Shown here in pieces: positions 1 to 8,115 of a stretch of 64,000 nucleotides of DNA. Position 1 is the first letter of the stretch. The number at the start of each line of letters is the position of its first letter. A program made the position numbers and the translations under genes. Where the stretch lies: NCBI RefSeq assembly GCF_003352165.1, contig NZ_CP029176.1:1736001-1800000 (forward strand), in the 5' to 3' direction. Source of the DNA: Acidibrevibacterium fodinaquatile. GTDB taxonomy: Bacteria > Pseudomonadota > Alphaproteobacteria > Acetobacterales > Acetobacteraceae. The notes beneath the pieces are model-generated. The model did not search any database. It had not been told where the DNA came from and was given only the letters and a program-made list of their open reading frames with translations.

Positions 1-2
1 CG

Positions 3-389
3 AGCGACAATCGCGCCGCCTTGATCCGCCTCTCCACCGATCCGCTGACCATTCACGAGACCCGGATCGGCACCGTGCGCGGCCTCGTCGATCTCATGGA
101 CGAGGCGCAAGCGGCAGGCCGGCACGTCGCGGCGCCGACCCTGGTGCTCTATGGCGGGCATGATGCATTGGTGCCGAAACCGGCGATGGCGGCCGCGTGG
201 CGCAAATTGCTGGTCGCGGCGCCGGCGGATTTGCGGCTGGCCTATTATCCCGAGGGCTATCACTTGCTGCTCCGCGATCAGGATCGCGCCACCGTGATCG
301 GCGACATTCTCCACTGGTTGCAAGCCCCGGCGGCGCCGTTACCCTCCGGCGCCGATCGCGCGGCGCAAACCTGGATCGAACGGCGATGA
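3..389 (+). CDS. alpha/beta hydrolase, C-terminal part (5' end outside window)
   Basis: The reading frame is open from the first bases of the window, so the true start lies upstream and only about 128 C-terminal residues are visible. They look like the end of a serine hydrolase of the monoacylglycerol-lipase/lysophospholipase (S33) type. The strand-turn segment APTLVLYGGHDALVP supplies the usual catalytic Asp, and PEGYHLLLRD supplies the catalytic His about 50 residues later. The nucleophile elbow (GxSxG) is outside the window, so substrate and activity cannot be judged. It converges with ubiA, with only 3 bases between the two stop codons. Confidence 0.7.
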   Translation, partial: SDNRAALIRLSTDPLTIHETRIGTVRGLVDLMDEAQAAGRHVAAPTLVLYGGHDALVPKPAMAAAWRKLLVAAPADLRLAYYPEGYHLLLRDQDRATVIGDILHWLQAPAAPLPSGADRAAQTWIERR

Positions 390-392
390 CCC

Positions 393-1298
393 TCACGTGA
401 ACCACCCCCCAAGCGCGATCGCGAGCGCGATCGCAAGCCCCGCCTCGCGATTGGCCTTGAAAAGACGCAGGCAGAGCCCGGGGTCGTCGATGTCGAGGGC
501 GATCACTTGCCGGGCGAGTAGTGCTGCCGGCACGGCGAGGGCGGCGAAAAACCCGTTTCCGAGGCCGGCGAAATCGCCCGCGGCGAGCAGCGCGAGCAGC
601 GCCAGCGCATAACAGACGGCGAGAAACGCCCGCGTGTGGCGGCCAAACAGGCGCGCCGTCGATTTCACGCCGATGAGGGCGTCGTCCTCGCGATCCTGAT
701 GCGCGTAGATGGTGTCATAGCCGAGGATCCACAGGATTGCGGCGAGATAGAGCGCAGCGGCGGCGGCGTCGAGCCGGCCGGCGGCGGCGGCGTAGCCGAG
801 CGGCGCGCCCCAGCCGAAGGTGACGCCGAGCATGATCTGCGGCCACCAGGTGACGCGCTTGGCGAGCGGGTAGGTTGCGACCAGCGCGAGCGACGCAACC
901 CCGAGGATTTGCGCAAGCGTCGGCAGCTGCAAAAGAATGACGAGCGAAAGCGCGAGTAGGGCGAGAAGAAAAACCGCCGCCTGCCGCATCCCGAGCACGC
1001 CCGCGGCAAGCGGCCGGCCGGCGGTGCGCGCGACCCGGCGGTCGAGATCGCGGTCCCACATGTCGTTGACGATGCAGCCGGCGGCACGCATCAGAACGCT
1101 GCCGACGGCAAAAAGGACGATGAGCCACAGCATCCGCCCCAATCGGGGCCGCGCGAGCAGGATGCTCCAGAGGCCGGGGAGAAACAAAAGCCAGGCGCCG
1201 ATCGGCCGATCGAGGCGGGCGAGCAGGAAAAAGGGCTGCCAGCGCTTTGGCAGGCGGGCGATGAAACCGTCGCGAACGATATCGGTATGGGCGCTCAT
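393..1298 (-). CDS. ubiA: 4-hydroxybenzoate polyprenyltransferase UbiA
   Basis: This integral-membrane prenyltransferase attaches the polyprenyl tail to 4-hydroxybenzoate in ubiquinone synthesis. Both Asp-rich Mg-diphosphate motifs are visible: NDMWDRDLD near residue 70 and YDTIYAHQDREDD near residue 190. They are set among about eight hydrophobic segments, and the ~301-residue length is normal for the family. An upstream GTG/ATG would add eight residues, but it would overlap the divergent rsmE start. The ATG at 1298 gives a natural N-terminus (MSAHTD) and leaves 22 bases to rsmE. Neither start has a convincing ribosome-binding site. Paralogous UbiA-family enzymes act on other aromatics, but the motif spacing fits UbiA itself. 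Confidence 0.9.
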   Translation of the reverse strand: MSAHTDIVRDGFIARLPKRWQPFFLLARLDRPIGAWLLFLPGLWSILLARPRLGRMLWLIVLFAVGSVLMRAAGCIVNDMWDRDLDRRVARTAGRPLAAGVLGMRQAAVFLLALLALSLVILLQLPTLAQILGVASLALVATYPLAKRVTWWPQIMLGVTFGWGAPLGYAAAAGRLDAAAAALYLAAILWILGYDTIYAHQDREDDALIGVKSTARLFGRHTRAFLAVCYALALLALLAAGDFAGLGNGFFAALAVPAALLARQVIALDIDDPGLCLRLFKANREAGLAIALAIALGGWFT

Positions 1299-1320
1299 GG
1301 GTGCTAATCTGATCGCTATC

Positions 1321-2037
1321 ATGCCAAGGTCAATCCGCCTTTACGCGCCCGCTTCGCTCGCCGCCGGCGCTATCGTGCCCCTCTCCCCCGATCAGGCACA
1401 TTATCTCGGGAGTGTCATGCGGCTTGCCGCGGGCGCCGAAATCGCCGTTTTCAACGCGCGCGACGGGGAATGGCGGGCGCGGATCAACAGCCTTCGCCGC
1501 GGCGCCGCAGCGCTTGCGATCGAAACCGCGCTGCGCGCGCCGACCACGGAGCAGCTCCCCGATCTCTGGCTGGTCTTCGCCCTTCTCAAGCGCCAGGCGA
1601 CCGACCTCGTCATCCAGAAGGCGACCGAACTCGGGGTTGCCGCGATTTTTCCGGTGATCACGATGCATAGCCTCGGCGAGCGGATCAATCTCGCGCGGCT
1701 GGAAGCGATCGCGCGCGAAGCGGCGGAGCAGAGCGAAAGGCTGTCGCTGCCGGAGATCAGGGCGCCGCAGCCGCTTTCCGACCTCCTCGCCGGCTGGCCG
1801 CGCACGCGCCGCTTGGTTGCCGCGATCGAGCGCGCCGCAGCGCCGCCGCCGGCCGCCGGCGAGGGGCCCACTGCGCTGATCGTTGGGCCGGAGGGAGGAT
1901 TCGCGCCGGCGGAGCTTGACGATCTGCGCGCGCGTCCCTTTGTAGAGCCGGCGACGCTCGGACCACGCATCCTCCGCGCCGAAACCGCCGCGATCGTCGG
2001 GTTGGCCCTGCTTCAGGCCGCGCCCCGACCGCCTTGA
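1321..2037 (+). CDS. rsmE: 16S rRNA m3U1498 methyltransferase RsmE
   Basis: A SPOUT-class methyltransferase that methylates N3 of U1498 in 16S rRNA. The C-terminal knot carries the diagnostic run LIVGPEGGFAPAELD followed by LGPRILRAETAAIVGL, which forms the S-adenosylmethionine-binding trefoil. The N-terminal part is the small PUA-like RNA-binding domain. The frame stays open far upstream, but that stretch lies opposite ubiA. The ATG at 1321 gives the normal length of 238 residues and the expected N-terminus MPRSIRLY. The 22-base gap to ubiA must hold back-to-back signals or depend on promoters inside the neighbours. gshA follows after 62 bases. Confidence 0.93.
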   Translation: MPRSIRLYAPASLAAGAIVPLSPDQAHYLGSVMRLAAGAEIAVFNARDGEWRARINSLRRGAAALAIETALRAPTTEQLPDLWLVFALLKRQATDLVIQKATELGVAAIFPVITMHSLGERINLARLEAIAREAAEQSERLSLPEIRAPQPLSDLLAGWPRTRRLVAAIERAAAPPPAAGEGPTALIVGPEGGFAPAELDDLRARPFVEPATLGPRILRAETAAIVGLALLQAAPRPP

Positions 2038-2099
2038 TCGCGCCCGCCCATCTCCCGCGCTGCTGTCCCGGTGGCGCACCAAAAGGTCACGAACGCCGC

Positions 2100-3488
2100 A
2101 TGTCCAATCCTGGTGAGATCGACGCCACCCCCATCACCGACCGGCGCCAGCTCGCCGCGTGGCTCGAAGCCGGGTGCAAGCCGCGCGAGGCTTGGCGGAT
2201 CGGCACCGAGCACGAAAAATTCGGCTTCCGCCTCGCCGATTTGTCTCCCCCACCCTATGAGCCAGACGGCATCGGCGCCGTTCTCGGCGGCTTCGAGCGC
2301 GCCGGCTGGGCGCCGATCCTCGATCGCGGCCGGATGATCGGGCTCAAGGGCGGGGATCGGCGCAACCAGGCTTCGATCTCGCTCGAGCCGGGGGGGCAAT
2401 TGGAACTTTCGGGCGGCTTGCTCCCCGATCTCCACGCGACGGCGCGCGAAATGGCGACGCATTTCGCCGAGATGCACGACGCCGCCGACCCGCTCGGCCT
2501 CGGCTTCGCCGCGCTCGGCTTTCATCCGCTGGCCCGGCGCGAGGCGATGCCGTGGATGCCGAAAAGCCGTTACGCCATCATGCGCCGCTATATGCCGATG
2601 CGGGGTGCGCTCGGCCTCGACATGATGCTCCGCACCTGCACGGTGCAAGTCAATCTCGATTATGCCTCGGAAGCCGATATGGTGCGGAAGCTTCGCGTCG
2701 CGCTGGCGTTGCAGCCGCTGGCAACCGCCCTCTTCGCCAATTCCCCTTTCACCGAGGGGCGGCCGAACGGGTTTCTTTCTTACCGGGCTCAGGTCTGGAC
2801 CGACACCGACCCCGATCGCACCGGCATGCCGGCGGTGTTTTTCGAAGACGGCTTCGGTTTCGAACGCTATGTCGAGTGGGTGCTCGACGTGCCGATGTAT
2901 TTCATCCAGCGCGCCGATGGCTTCATCGATCTCGCCGGCCAATCCTTCCGCCGCTTTCTCGACCACGGCCTCGATGCGGTGCCCGGCACGCATGCGGTGA
3001 TGGGGGATTTCGCGGATCATCTGACCACCGTTTTCACCGATGTCCGACTCAAGCGATTCCTCGAGATGCGCGGGGCGGATGCCGGCTCGCCGGCGATGAT
3101 GCTGGCGCAGAGCGCGCTCTGGACCGGGATCCTTTATGACGATGCCGCCCTGGCGGCCGCCGCGGCGCTGGTGCGGGCGCGGCCCTGGCAGGATTTCGCG
3201 GCGTTGCGCGCCGTGGTGCCGCGCCTTGGGCTCCATGCCCCATGGCCGACGCCGGCGCGGCCGGATGGGACGTTGCGCGATCTCGCCCGCGACGTGGTGA
3301 TGATCGCGAGCGACGGGTTGCGCGCCCGCGCCCGGCACGACGCCGACGGCAGCGATGAGCGCCGCTTCCTCGCCCCGCTGGCGGAGATCGTTGCAGGCGG
3401 GCCGACCCAGGCCGAGCATTGGCTCGCCCGCAACGAGACCGCCTGGGCCGGCGACACGCGGCAGATTTTCCACGAATCGCGGCTTTGA
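2100..3488 (+). CDS. gshA: glutamate-cysteine ligase (plant/alphaproteobacterial type)
   Basis: Catalyses the first step of glutathione synthesis, the ATP-dependent joining of glutamate gamma-carboxyl to cysteine. At 462 residues it matches the GCS2-type ligases of alphaproteobacteria and plants, not the larger E. coli form. Recognisable stretches are RIGTEHEKFGF near residue 35, ISLEPGGQLELSG near residue 95 and LGFHPLARREAMPWMPK near residue 140. The ATG at 2100 was chosen because AAAGGTCA lies about 10 bases upstream. The frame is open to 2034, but the added residues look like untranslated leader. It probably shares a transcript with rsmE. Confidence 0.92.
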   Translation: MSNPGEIDATPITDRRQLAAWLEAGCKPREAWRIGTEHEKFGFRLADLSPPPYEPDGIGAVLGGFERAGWAPILDRGRMIGLKGGDRRNQASISLEPGGQLELSGGLLPDLHATAREMATHFAEMHDAADPLGLGFAALGFHPLARREAMPWMPKSRYAIMRRYMPMRGALGLDMMLRTCTVQVNLDYASEADMVRKLRVALALQPLATALFANSPFTEGRPNGFLSYRAQVWTDTDPDRTGMPAVFFEDGFGFERYVEWVLDVPMYFIQRADGFIDLAGQSFRRFLDHGLDAVPGTHAVMGDFADHLTTVFTDVRLKRFLEMRGADAGSPAMMLAQSALWTGILYDDAALAAAAALVRARPWQDFAALRAVVPRLGLHAPWPTPARPDGTLRDLARDVVMIASDGLRARARHDADGSDERRFLAPLAEIVAGGPTQAEHWLARNETAWAGDTRQIFHESRL

Positions 3489-3738
3489 CCGGCAAGCGCG
3501 GGCGATGCGCGACGCGTCGCACTCGCGGCGCGGCGCGGTCACAAAAATGTGCCTTCGTACTCTTTGGGGCCGTTTCGGCCCGCGCGCGTCTTTTTCCCGT
3601 CTCGCCGGATTATTAAATATTGCGATGCGCTAAAAATGCACGACGTCGTCGATATCGGGATTTCGACCACCGATTCTTTTCGGAAATGACATTTTAGCAC
3701 TGCCGCCATGTCGGCGCGATGGAGCGCGGCAAACAGAA
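3489..3738. promoter_or_regulatory. AT-richer leader upstream of the BTAD regulator
   Basis: This 250-base gap follows gshA. It has AT-rich patches (around 3609-3625 and 3675-3700) that contrast with the flanking genes and probably contains the promoter of the regulator at 3739. No clear -35/-10 pair, operator or terminator can be defined by eye, and no gene is seen in it. Confidence 0.3.
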
Positions 3739-5847
3739 ATGCTTGCAGTCCACACGGGACTCTGTAACTATAAAAAAATGCTGATGTCACGCACTGCCGA
3801 ACTCACCTCCCTCGGGCGCCCCGCCGCCCGTGCCGGCGAAGAGCGGCTGCGCCTCAGGCTGTTCGGCGCGATGGAAGCGGCCGCGGCCAATGGCGACAGC
3901 GCGCTCCCCAACGGGCGCAAAACCCGCGCCTTGCTGGCCATGCTGGCGCTGGCGGCGCCGCGCCCGGTCAGTCGCGCCTGGATCGCCGAGACGCTGTGGA
4001 GCGGCCGCCCCGAGGAGCAGGCGCGCGGCTCGCTGCGCCAGGAAATTCATCGCCTGCTCGATTGCCTTGGCCCGCTCGGCCCCGAGGTACTGGCGATCGG
4101 GCGCGAACAGATCGCGCTCCGCCCCGGCACCACCTGGATCGACGTCGCCGAGGTGCTGCGCGCGACGCCCGCCATGCCCGAGGCTTTGCGCCTGATCGGC
4201 GGTGAATTGCTCGCCGATCTCAGTGGCCTCGATCCCGCCGCCGATCTCTGGCTCGCCGGCGAACGCAATCGGGTGCGCGGCCATGCCCGCGCCGTCGCCG
4301 AAGCGCTGCTCGCCGAACAAACGACGCCGGACGGCATGATCACCGCCGCCCAGCAGCTCCTCGCCATCGATCAAACCCACGAAGGCGCATGGCGGGCGCT
4401 CATTCACGCCTATGCCGTGCGCGGTGAGCGGGGGCTCGCGATCGAGGCCTTCGGGCGCTGCCGCGCCGCCTTGGCGCAAGCGCTGGACGCCCTGCCATCG
4501 GATGAGACCCGCGAATTGCTTGCCGAAATCCGCTCCGGCAACGCGCCGCCGCTCAAAAACCGCAGCCCGATTGCGGCGCCGCCGCAGGTCCGCAGCGGCA
4601 GACGGCTCGGCGTGCTGCCGCTTCAGAATTTCGGCGACGACTCGCATGGGCGTGGCGGCGCCGGTGAACTCGCGATCGTCATCGCCGAGGAAATCACCAG
4701 CGCGCTCACCCCGTTCCGCTGGCTCGACCTCGTTTCCTGCTCGGCGCTGGCCCGCTTCGCGACCGAAACCCGCGATGAAACCGCGCTCCGCCGCGCCTTC
4801 GGCCTCGATTTCCTGGTCGATGGCACGCTTCAGCGCCAGCGCACGACAGCGGGGGACATGCATCGCGTGACACTCCGCCTCATCGATCTCCATGCCGGCA
4901 ACCACATCGCCTGGGTGCAGCGTTTCGACCATCGCGCCGACGACCCGCTCGGTCTTCAGGACCGCGTCGCCGCCCTTGCCGCGGCGCGAATCGACCTCGA
5001 GGCACAGCATCTCGAAATCCGCCGCGCAGCCCAACCGCAGGCCAGCGCAGCCGGACGCGTCGAGCGCGACATTTCCGCCTATGAGGCGATGCTGCGCGCG
5101 CGCGGGCTCATGGTCCGTCTCGATCGCACGCAATTCCTCGCGGCCGGCTCGCTCCTCGATCTCGCCGCCGAACTCGACCCTGATTACGCGGCGCCACGGG
5201 CAGAGATCGCCCTCTGGAACGCCCTCCTGATCGCTCAGGGCTGGGCTGCCAACCCCGAGGAGGCCCGCGCCCGCGCCGCTGCCGCGGCGCAGCAGGCGAT
5301 TGCGATCGACCCGCAGGATGCCCGCGCCTTCGCCATTGCCGGCTACATCAAATCGGCGCTTGCGCGGCGCCATGACGAGGCGCTGGCGTTCAGCCGTCGG
5401 GCGGTGACCCTCAACCCGAACCTCCCGCTCGCTTGGGGCTTGGCCGGTATCACCGAACTCGGTCGCGGCGATCTCTCCGCCGCCGAGCAACGCTTCGCCC
5501 GCTATAAGGAGCTGGTGCCGCTCGATCCGCAGGCTTTCGTGATCGATCTCGGCCTGGCGCTGCTCGCGTTCCTCCGCGGCGACTTTGAAACCACCGCCAT
5601 CCTCGCCCGCGAAATCAGCGAGATCCGGCCCTCCTTCCGCGCCGTCTATCCGATGCATCTCGCAGCCCTCGGCCATCTCGGCCGCAACGCCGATGCCGCG
5701 CAAGTGCGGGCGCGGTTCGGGCATCTCGATCCCGGCCACAGCGTCGTCAGCATTCTCGACCAGTGCCTGCTTTCCCGCGCCGCCGATCGCGACCTTCTCG
5801 CCGAAGGCCTGCGTCTCGCCGGCGTCCCCGAACTTCCCGCGCGCTAG
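3739..5847 (+). CDS. winged-helix/BTAD regulator with TPR-like C-terminus
   Basis: A 702-residue predicted cytoplasmic transcription regulator. Residues ~35-130 form an OmpR/SARP-like winged helix (RLFGAMEAA to LRPGTTWIDV). Residues ~145-270 form the bacterial transcriptional activator domain (LAGERNRVRGHARAVAEALL, then HEGAWRALIHAYAVRGERG). Residues ~285-420 resemble the TolB/adenylate-cyclase-associated segment of CadC-like regulators (GVLPLQNF). The rest is helical TPR-like repeats (AIDPQDARAFAIAGY, TLNPNLPLAWGLAG). No kinase or membrane segment is seen. The start could also be the ATG at 3778 or 3784; none has a good ribosome-binding site. The target is unknown. Its TAG stop is the first three bases of a dispersed repeat. 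Confidence 0.75.
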   Translation: MLAVHTGLCNYKKMLMSRTAELTSLGRPAARAGEERLRLRLFGAMEAAAANGDSALPNGRKTRALLAMLALAAPRPVSRAWIAETLWSGRPEEQARGSLRQEIHRLLDCLGPLGPEVLAIGREQIALRPGTTWIDVAEVLRATPAMPEALRLIGGELLADLSGLDPAADLWLAGERNRVRGHARAVAEALLAEQTTPDGMITAAQQLLAIDQTHEGAWRALIHAYAVRGERGLAIEAFGRCRAALAQALDALPSDETRELLAEIRSGNAPPLKNRSPIAAPPQVRSGRRLGVLPLQNFGDDSHGRGGAGELAIVIAEEITSALTPFRWLDLVSCSALARFATETRDETALRRAFGLDFLVDGTLQRQRTTAGDMHRVTLRLIDLHAGNHIAWVQRFDHRADDPLGLQDRVAALAAARIDLEAQHLEIRRAAQPQASAAGRVERDISAYEAMLRARGLMVRLDRTQFLAAGSLLDLAAELDPDYAAPRAEIALWNALLIAQGWAANPEEARARAAAAAQQAIAIDPQDARAFAIAGYIKSALARRHDEALAFSRRAVTLNPNLPLAWGLAGITELGRGDLSAAEQRFARYKELVPLDPQAFVIDLGLALLAFLRGDFETTAILAREISEIRPSFRAVYPMHLAALGHLGRNADAAQVRARFGHLDPGHSVVSILDQCLLSRAADRDLLAEGLRLAGVPELPAR

Positions 5848-5950
5848 AGCGTGATCGGTTTAAGTCGATCACGCTCTACCCCTATTTTGGCGAGCAAGTT
5901 GGCCGGTTTTGATTGAACAGGATGGTTCAATCAAAACCTACCTTGCTCTA
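5845..5950. repeat. dispersed two-hairpin intergenic repeat, copy 1 (complete)
   Basis: This 106-base element recurs at 31198-31302 and 48664-48740. Hairpin 1 is a perfect 13-bp stem (5845-5857 with 5866-5878) around an 8-base loop. Hairpin 2 has a 14-bp inner stem (5905-5918 with 5925-5938), loop AGGATG, and an outer 7-bp stem GAGCAAG/CTTGCTC. The first TAG is the stop codon of the plus-strand regulator, and the last CTA is the stop (TAG) of the minus-strand gene. The element therefore exactly fills the space between two convergent genes. It could act as a bidirectional terminator, an RNA-stability element or a REP/MITE-like mobile repeat. Confidence 0.9.
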
Positions 5951-6574
5951 GCGTTCGGGCGGCGCGCCATTGATCAGCGCCGCGACATCCGTGCGGCCCG
6001 CGTCCCTGAGACCGGCGACGACCCCGGCGCGATCGGCGGGTGTGCGGTTCTGGCTCATTTTCCATTTGCCTTCGAGCCGCGTCAGGGTCAGCGTGAAGCC
6101 AACGATGCCCTTGAGCTGGGCGGCAATGAAATCCGCCGGCGCGTCCTCGACCGCCCAGGGCGTGGCCCGCCCGCTCTCGTGGCGCTCGGTCAATCGCTTG
6201 ACCAGGGTGAGGAGCCGGGCCGGCTCGTCAAAAAAGTGAAGCCGTCCCTCGGCATGGATGGTGACGTAGTTCCAGGTCGGCACCACCCGCCCGGTTTCGC
6301 GCTTGCTCGGATAAAACGAGGGCGAGATATAGGCATCCGTTCCCATGAAAATGGCGAGCGCCATCGCCCCGTCGCCGCGTGCCAGGGGATTGCCGCGGGC
6401 GATATGGCCCGAAAGCGTGCCGAGCGGCGCCGGCTCCGGGTCGAGCAGTAAGGGGAGGGGGCTCGCCTCGAACCCGCTGCCTGCGGCGATGATCAGATTG
6501 GCGAGCGGCGCCGCCCGCATCATAGCCTGCAAGACCTCGAGACGATCTTCGCGAAATGCCGGCGGATTATACAT
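5948..6574 (-). CDS. PaiB-family FMN-binding protein
   Basis: A 208-residue protein of the PaiB/FMN-binding split-barrel family, named after the Bacillus regulator of sporulation and protease genes. Family landmarks are MYNPPAF at the start, SGHIARGNPL near residue 55, YISPSFYPSK near 82, VPTWNYVTIHAEG near 98, and the closing KWKMSQNR near 170. The start at 6574 is supported by a strong GGGAGGA eight bases upstream. It lies 11 bases after the S41 peptidase gene and ends the long minus-strand run. Its TAG stop is provided by the adjacent repeat. The biological role in proteobacteria is not established. Confidence 0.85.
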   Translation of the reverse strand: MYNPPAFREDRLEVLQAMMRAAPLANLIIAAGSGFEASPLPLLLDPEPAPLGTLSGHIARGNPLARGDGAMALAIFMGTDAYISPSFYPSKRETGRVVPTWNYVTIHAEGRLHFFDEPARLLTLVKRLTERHESGRATPWAVEDAPADFIAAQLKGIVGFTLTLTRLEGKWKMSQNRTPADRAGVVAGLRDAGRTDVAALINGAPPER

Positions 6575-6585
6575 GCGTTCCTCCC

Positions 6586-8115
6586 TCAGGGTGTCGCGGG
6601 CAGGAATTGCGGCGGCAGCAAGGCGTTGGCGTAGGCCACCGGATGGGTCAGCAGATAATGCGCCGCCTCGAGATCGGCATCGGTGCCGAGCGCCGCCGGG
6701 CAGGCGCCGCGAATCTCGAGAACGATGTCCGGCGGCACCGGCGCCCGCGCGGTGCGATGGGCGGCGAGAGCTGTCGCCAGAGGCCGCTTGCCGGCATCGA
6801 GATCCTCCCATTCCTGCGCCAGCAGCGTGGCGCCGAGGCTGGTGCAGATCTGCGGCAACAGGCCGAGATCCTGGATCGGCCAGCCGAGCGGCGCCAGAAC
6901 ACGGCTCCAGGTTACGTATAATTCGCCACCATCGGGCAGCGTCGTCACCGTCTGGATCAGGCCTTTGCCGAGCGTCGCGCTGCCGAGCACGACGGCGCGG
7001 CGATTATCGGCCAAGGCCGCGGCGGTGATCTCGGCGGCGCTGGCGGTGCGGCCATCGACCAGCACGGCCACCGGAACGTCATCGGCGTGCGGCTCGGCAT
7101 CGGCGGCGAGCACCCGGTTCGCCATCGGATCGCGCCCGGCGGTGGTGGCGATCAGTCCGGCGCCCAGCAGGGAGCCGACGACGCTCACCGATTGCTGCAA
7201 CAGGCCGCCGCGATTGCCACGCAAATCGAGGACGATGCCACGCGGCCGCACGCGCCCTGAAAAAACACCGTTCAGCGCCGCGTCCACCTGTTGGTCGGTG
7301 CCGCGCTGAAATCCGGTCAGGCGAAGCATGGCGATGTCATCGGCCAAGGCGCTGACGAAGACGGTCTGCGCCGCGACCGGGGCGCGCACGAGATCGAAAG
7401 TCTCGCGCCGCCCCTCGCGCGTGCGTAACGTTACCCGGACATGGCTGGCGCTCGGCCCGGTCAGCATCGCGGCGACGGCGACCGCGTCGGCATGCCCGAC
7501 CGGCTCGTGATCGAGCGCGAGAACGACCGCGCCGGGTTGGATGCCGGCGCGCGCGGCCGGGGTTCCCGCAAGCACCGCGGCAACGGTGATGCCGCCGTCG
7601 CGCTGATCGAGGATCAGCCCGACGCCGCCGTCACTACGCCGGCCTTGGCGGTCGATTTCGATCTCGCCGGGCGGCGAATAGCGCGAATAGGGGTCGAGAT
7701 GGGTGAACAACTCATCGAACAGGCCGCGGATGAGCCCTTGCATGCCGCCGCGGCGGACCAGTGCCGAGGCCTCCCAGCCACTTGCGGCGACCGCGGCGGT
7801 GATCTCTCCCCACCCTGCGGCGTCCTCGGCGGCCGGGGCGGCGCGCGTGAGCCGCACCTCCCCGCCGACCCGGAGTTCCACTTGCCCGTCCTGCAGCGTG
7901 ACCGAAAGCGAGGGGTCCATCACCGCGAGCCCACGCAAAAGCCAGAGCGCAAGGCGCGGGATCGGCACTGGCTCGAGCGTGCGCGGCGCCATGAAGGCAT
8001 AGGCGGCGGCGAAGACCTGCCCCGCGAGCGGCGTCGGGAATGCCGCCCCGGCGACATTTTGCGCCTGGGCCGGCCACGCAAACAGCAGCAGGAGCAAAAA
8101 ACGCGCCGTTTTCAC
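6586..8115 (-). CDS. secreted S41-family (C-terminal processing) serine peptidase
   Basis: A 509-residue exported peptidase of the CtpA/tail-specific protease family. Residues 1-18 are a signal peptide (hydrophobic core, then AQA). A PDZ domain follows around residues 170-260 (VLAGTPAARAGIQPG). The S41 core has the nucleophile Ser in VDGRTASAAEI and the general-base Lys in LGKGLIQT, so it should be active. The C-terminal ~90 residues are an extra tail not expected in minimal Ctp proteases. Its start codon overlaps the rnr stop by 4 bases, which suggests translational coupling. The substrate is unknown. Confidence 0.85.
   Translation of the reverse strand: MKTARFLLLLLFAWPAQAQNVAGAAFPTPLAGQVFAAAYAFMAPRTLEPVPIPRLALWLLRGLAVMDPSLSVTLQDGQVELRVGGEVRLTRAAPAAEDAAGWGEITAAVAASGWEASALVRRGGMQGLIRGLFDELFTHLDPYSRYSPPGEIEIDRQGRRSDGGVGLILDQRDGGITVAAVLAGTPAARAGIQPGAVVLALDHEPVGHADAVAVAAMLTGPSASHVRVTLRTREGRRETFDLVRAPVAAQTVFVSALADDIAMLRLTGFQRGTDQQVDAALNGVFSGRVRPRGIVLDLRGNRGGLLQQSVSVVGSLLGAGLIATTAGRDPMANRVLAADAEPHADDVPVAVLVDGRTASAAEITAAALADNRRAVVLGSATLGKGLIQTVTTLPDGGELYVTWSRVLAPLGWPIQDLGLLPQICTSLGATLLAQEWEDLDAGKRPLATALAAHRTARAPVPPDIVLEIRGACPAALGTDADLEAAHYLLTHPVAYANALLPPQFLPATP

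Noticed and set aside
937-1320. N-terminal extension of RsmE
   Set aside because: The upstream frame lies opposite ubiA and is Arg/Ser-rich. The ATG at 1321 matches the family start.
5909-5950. A frame beginning MIEQDGSIK at repeat copies 1 and 3, resembling the start of aminoglycoside phosphotransferase (neo/nptII)
   Set aside because: The likeness covers only six residues, arises from the repeat's hairpin sequence and is followed by unrelated sequence. No kinase motifs follow. It is not a resistance gene.
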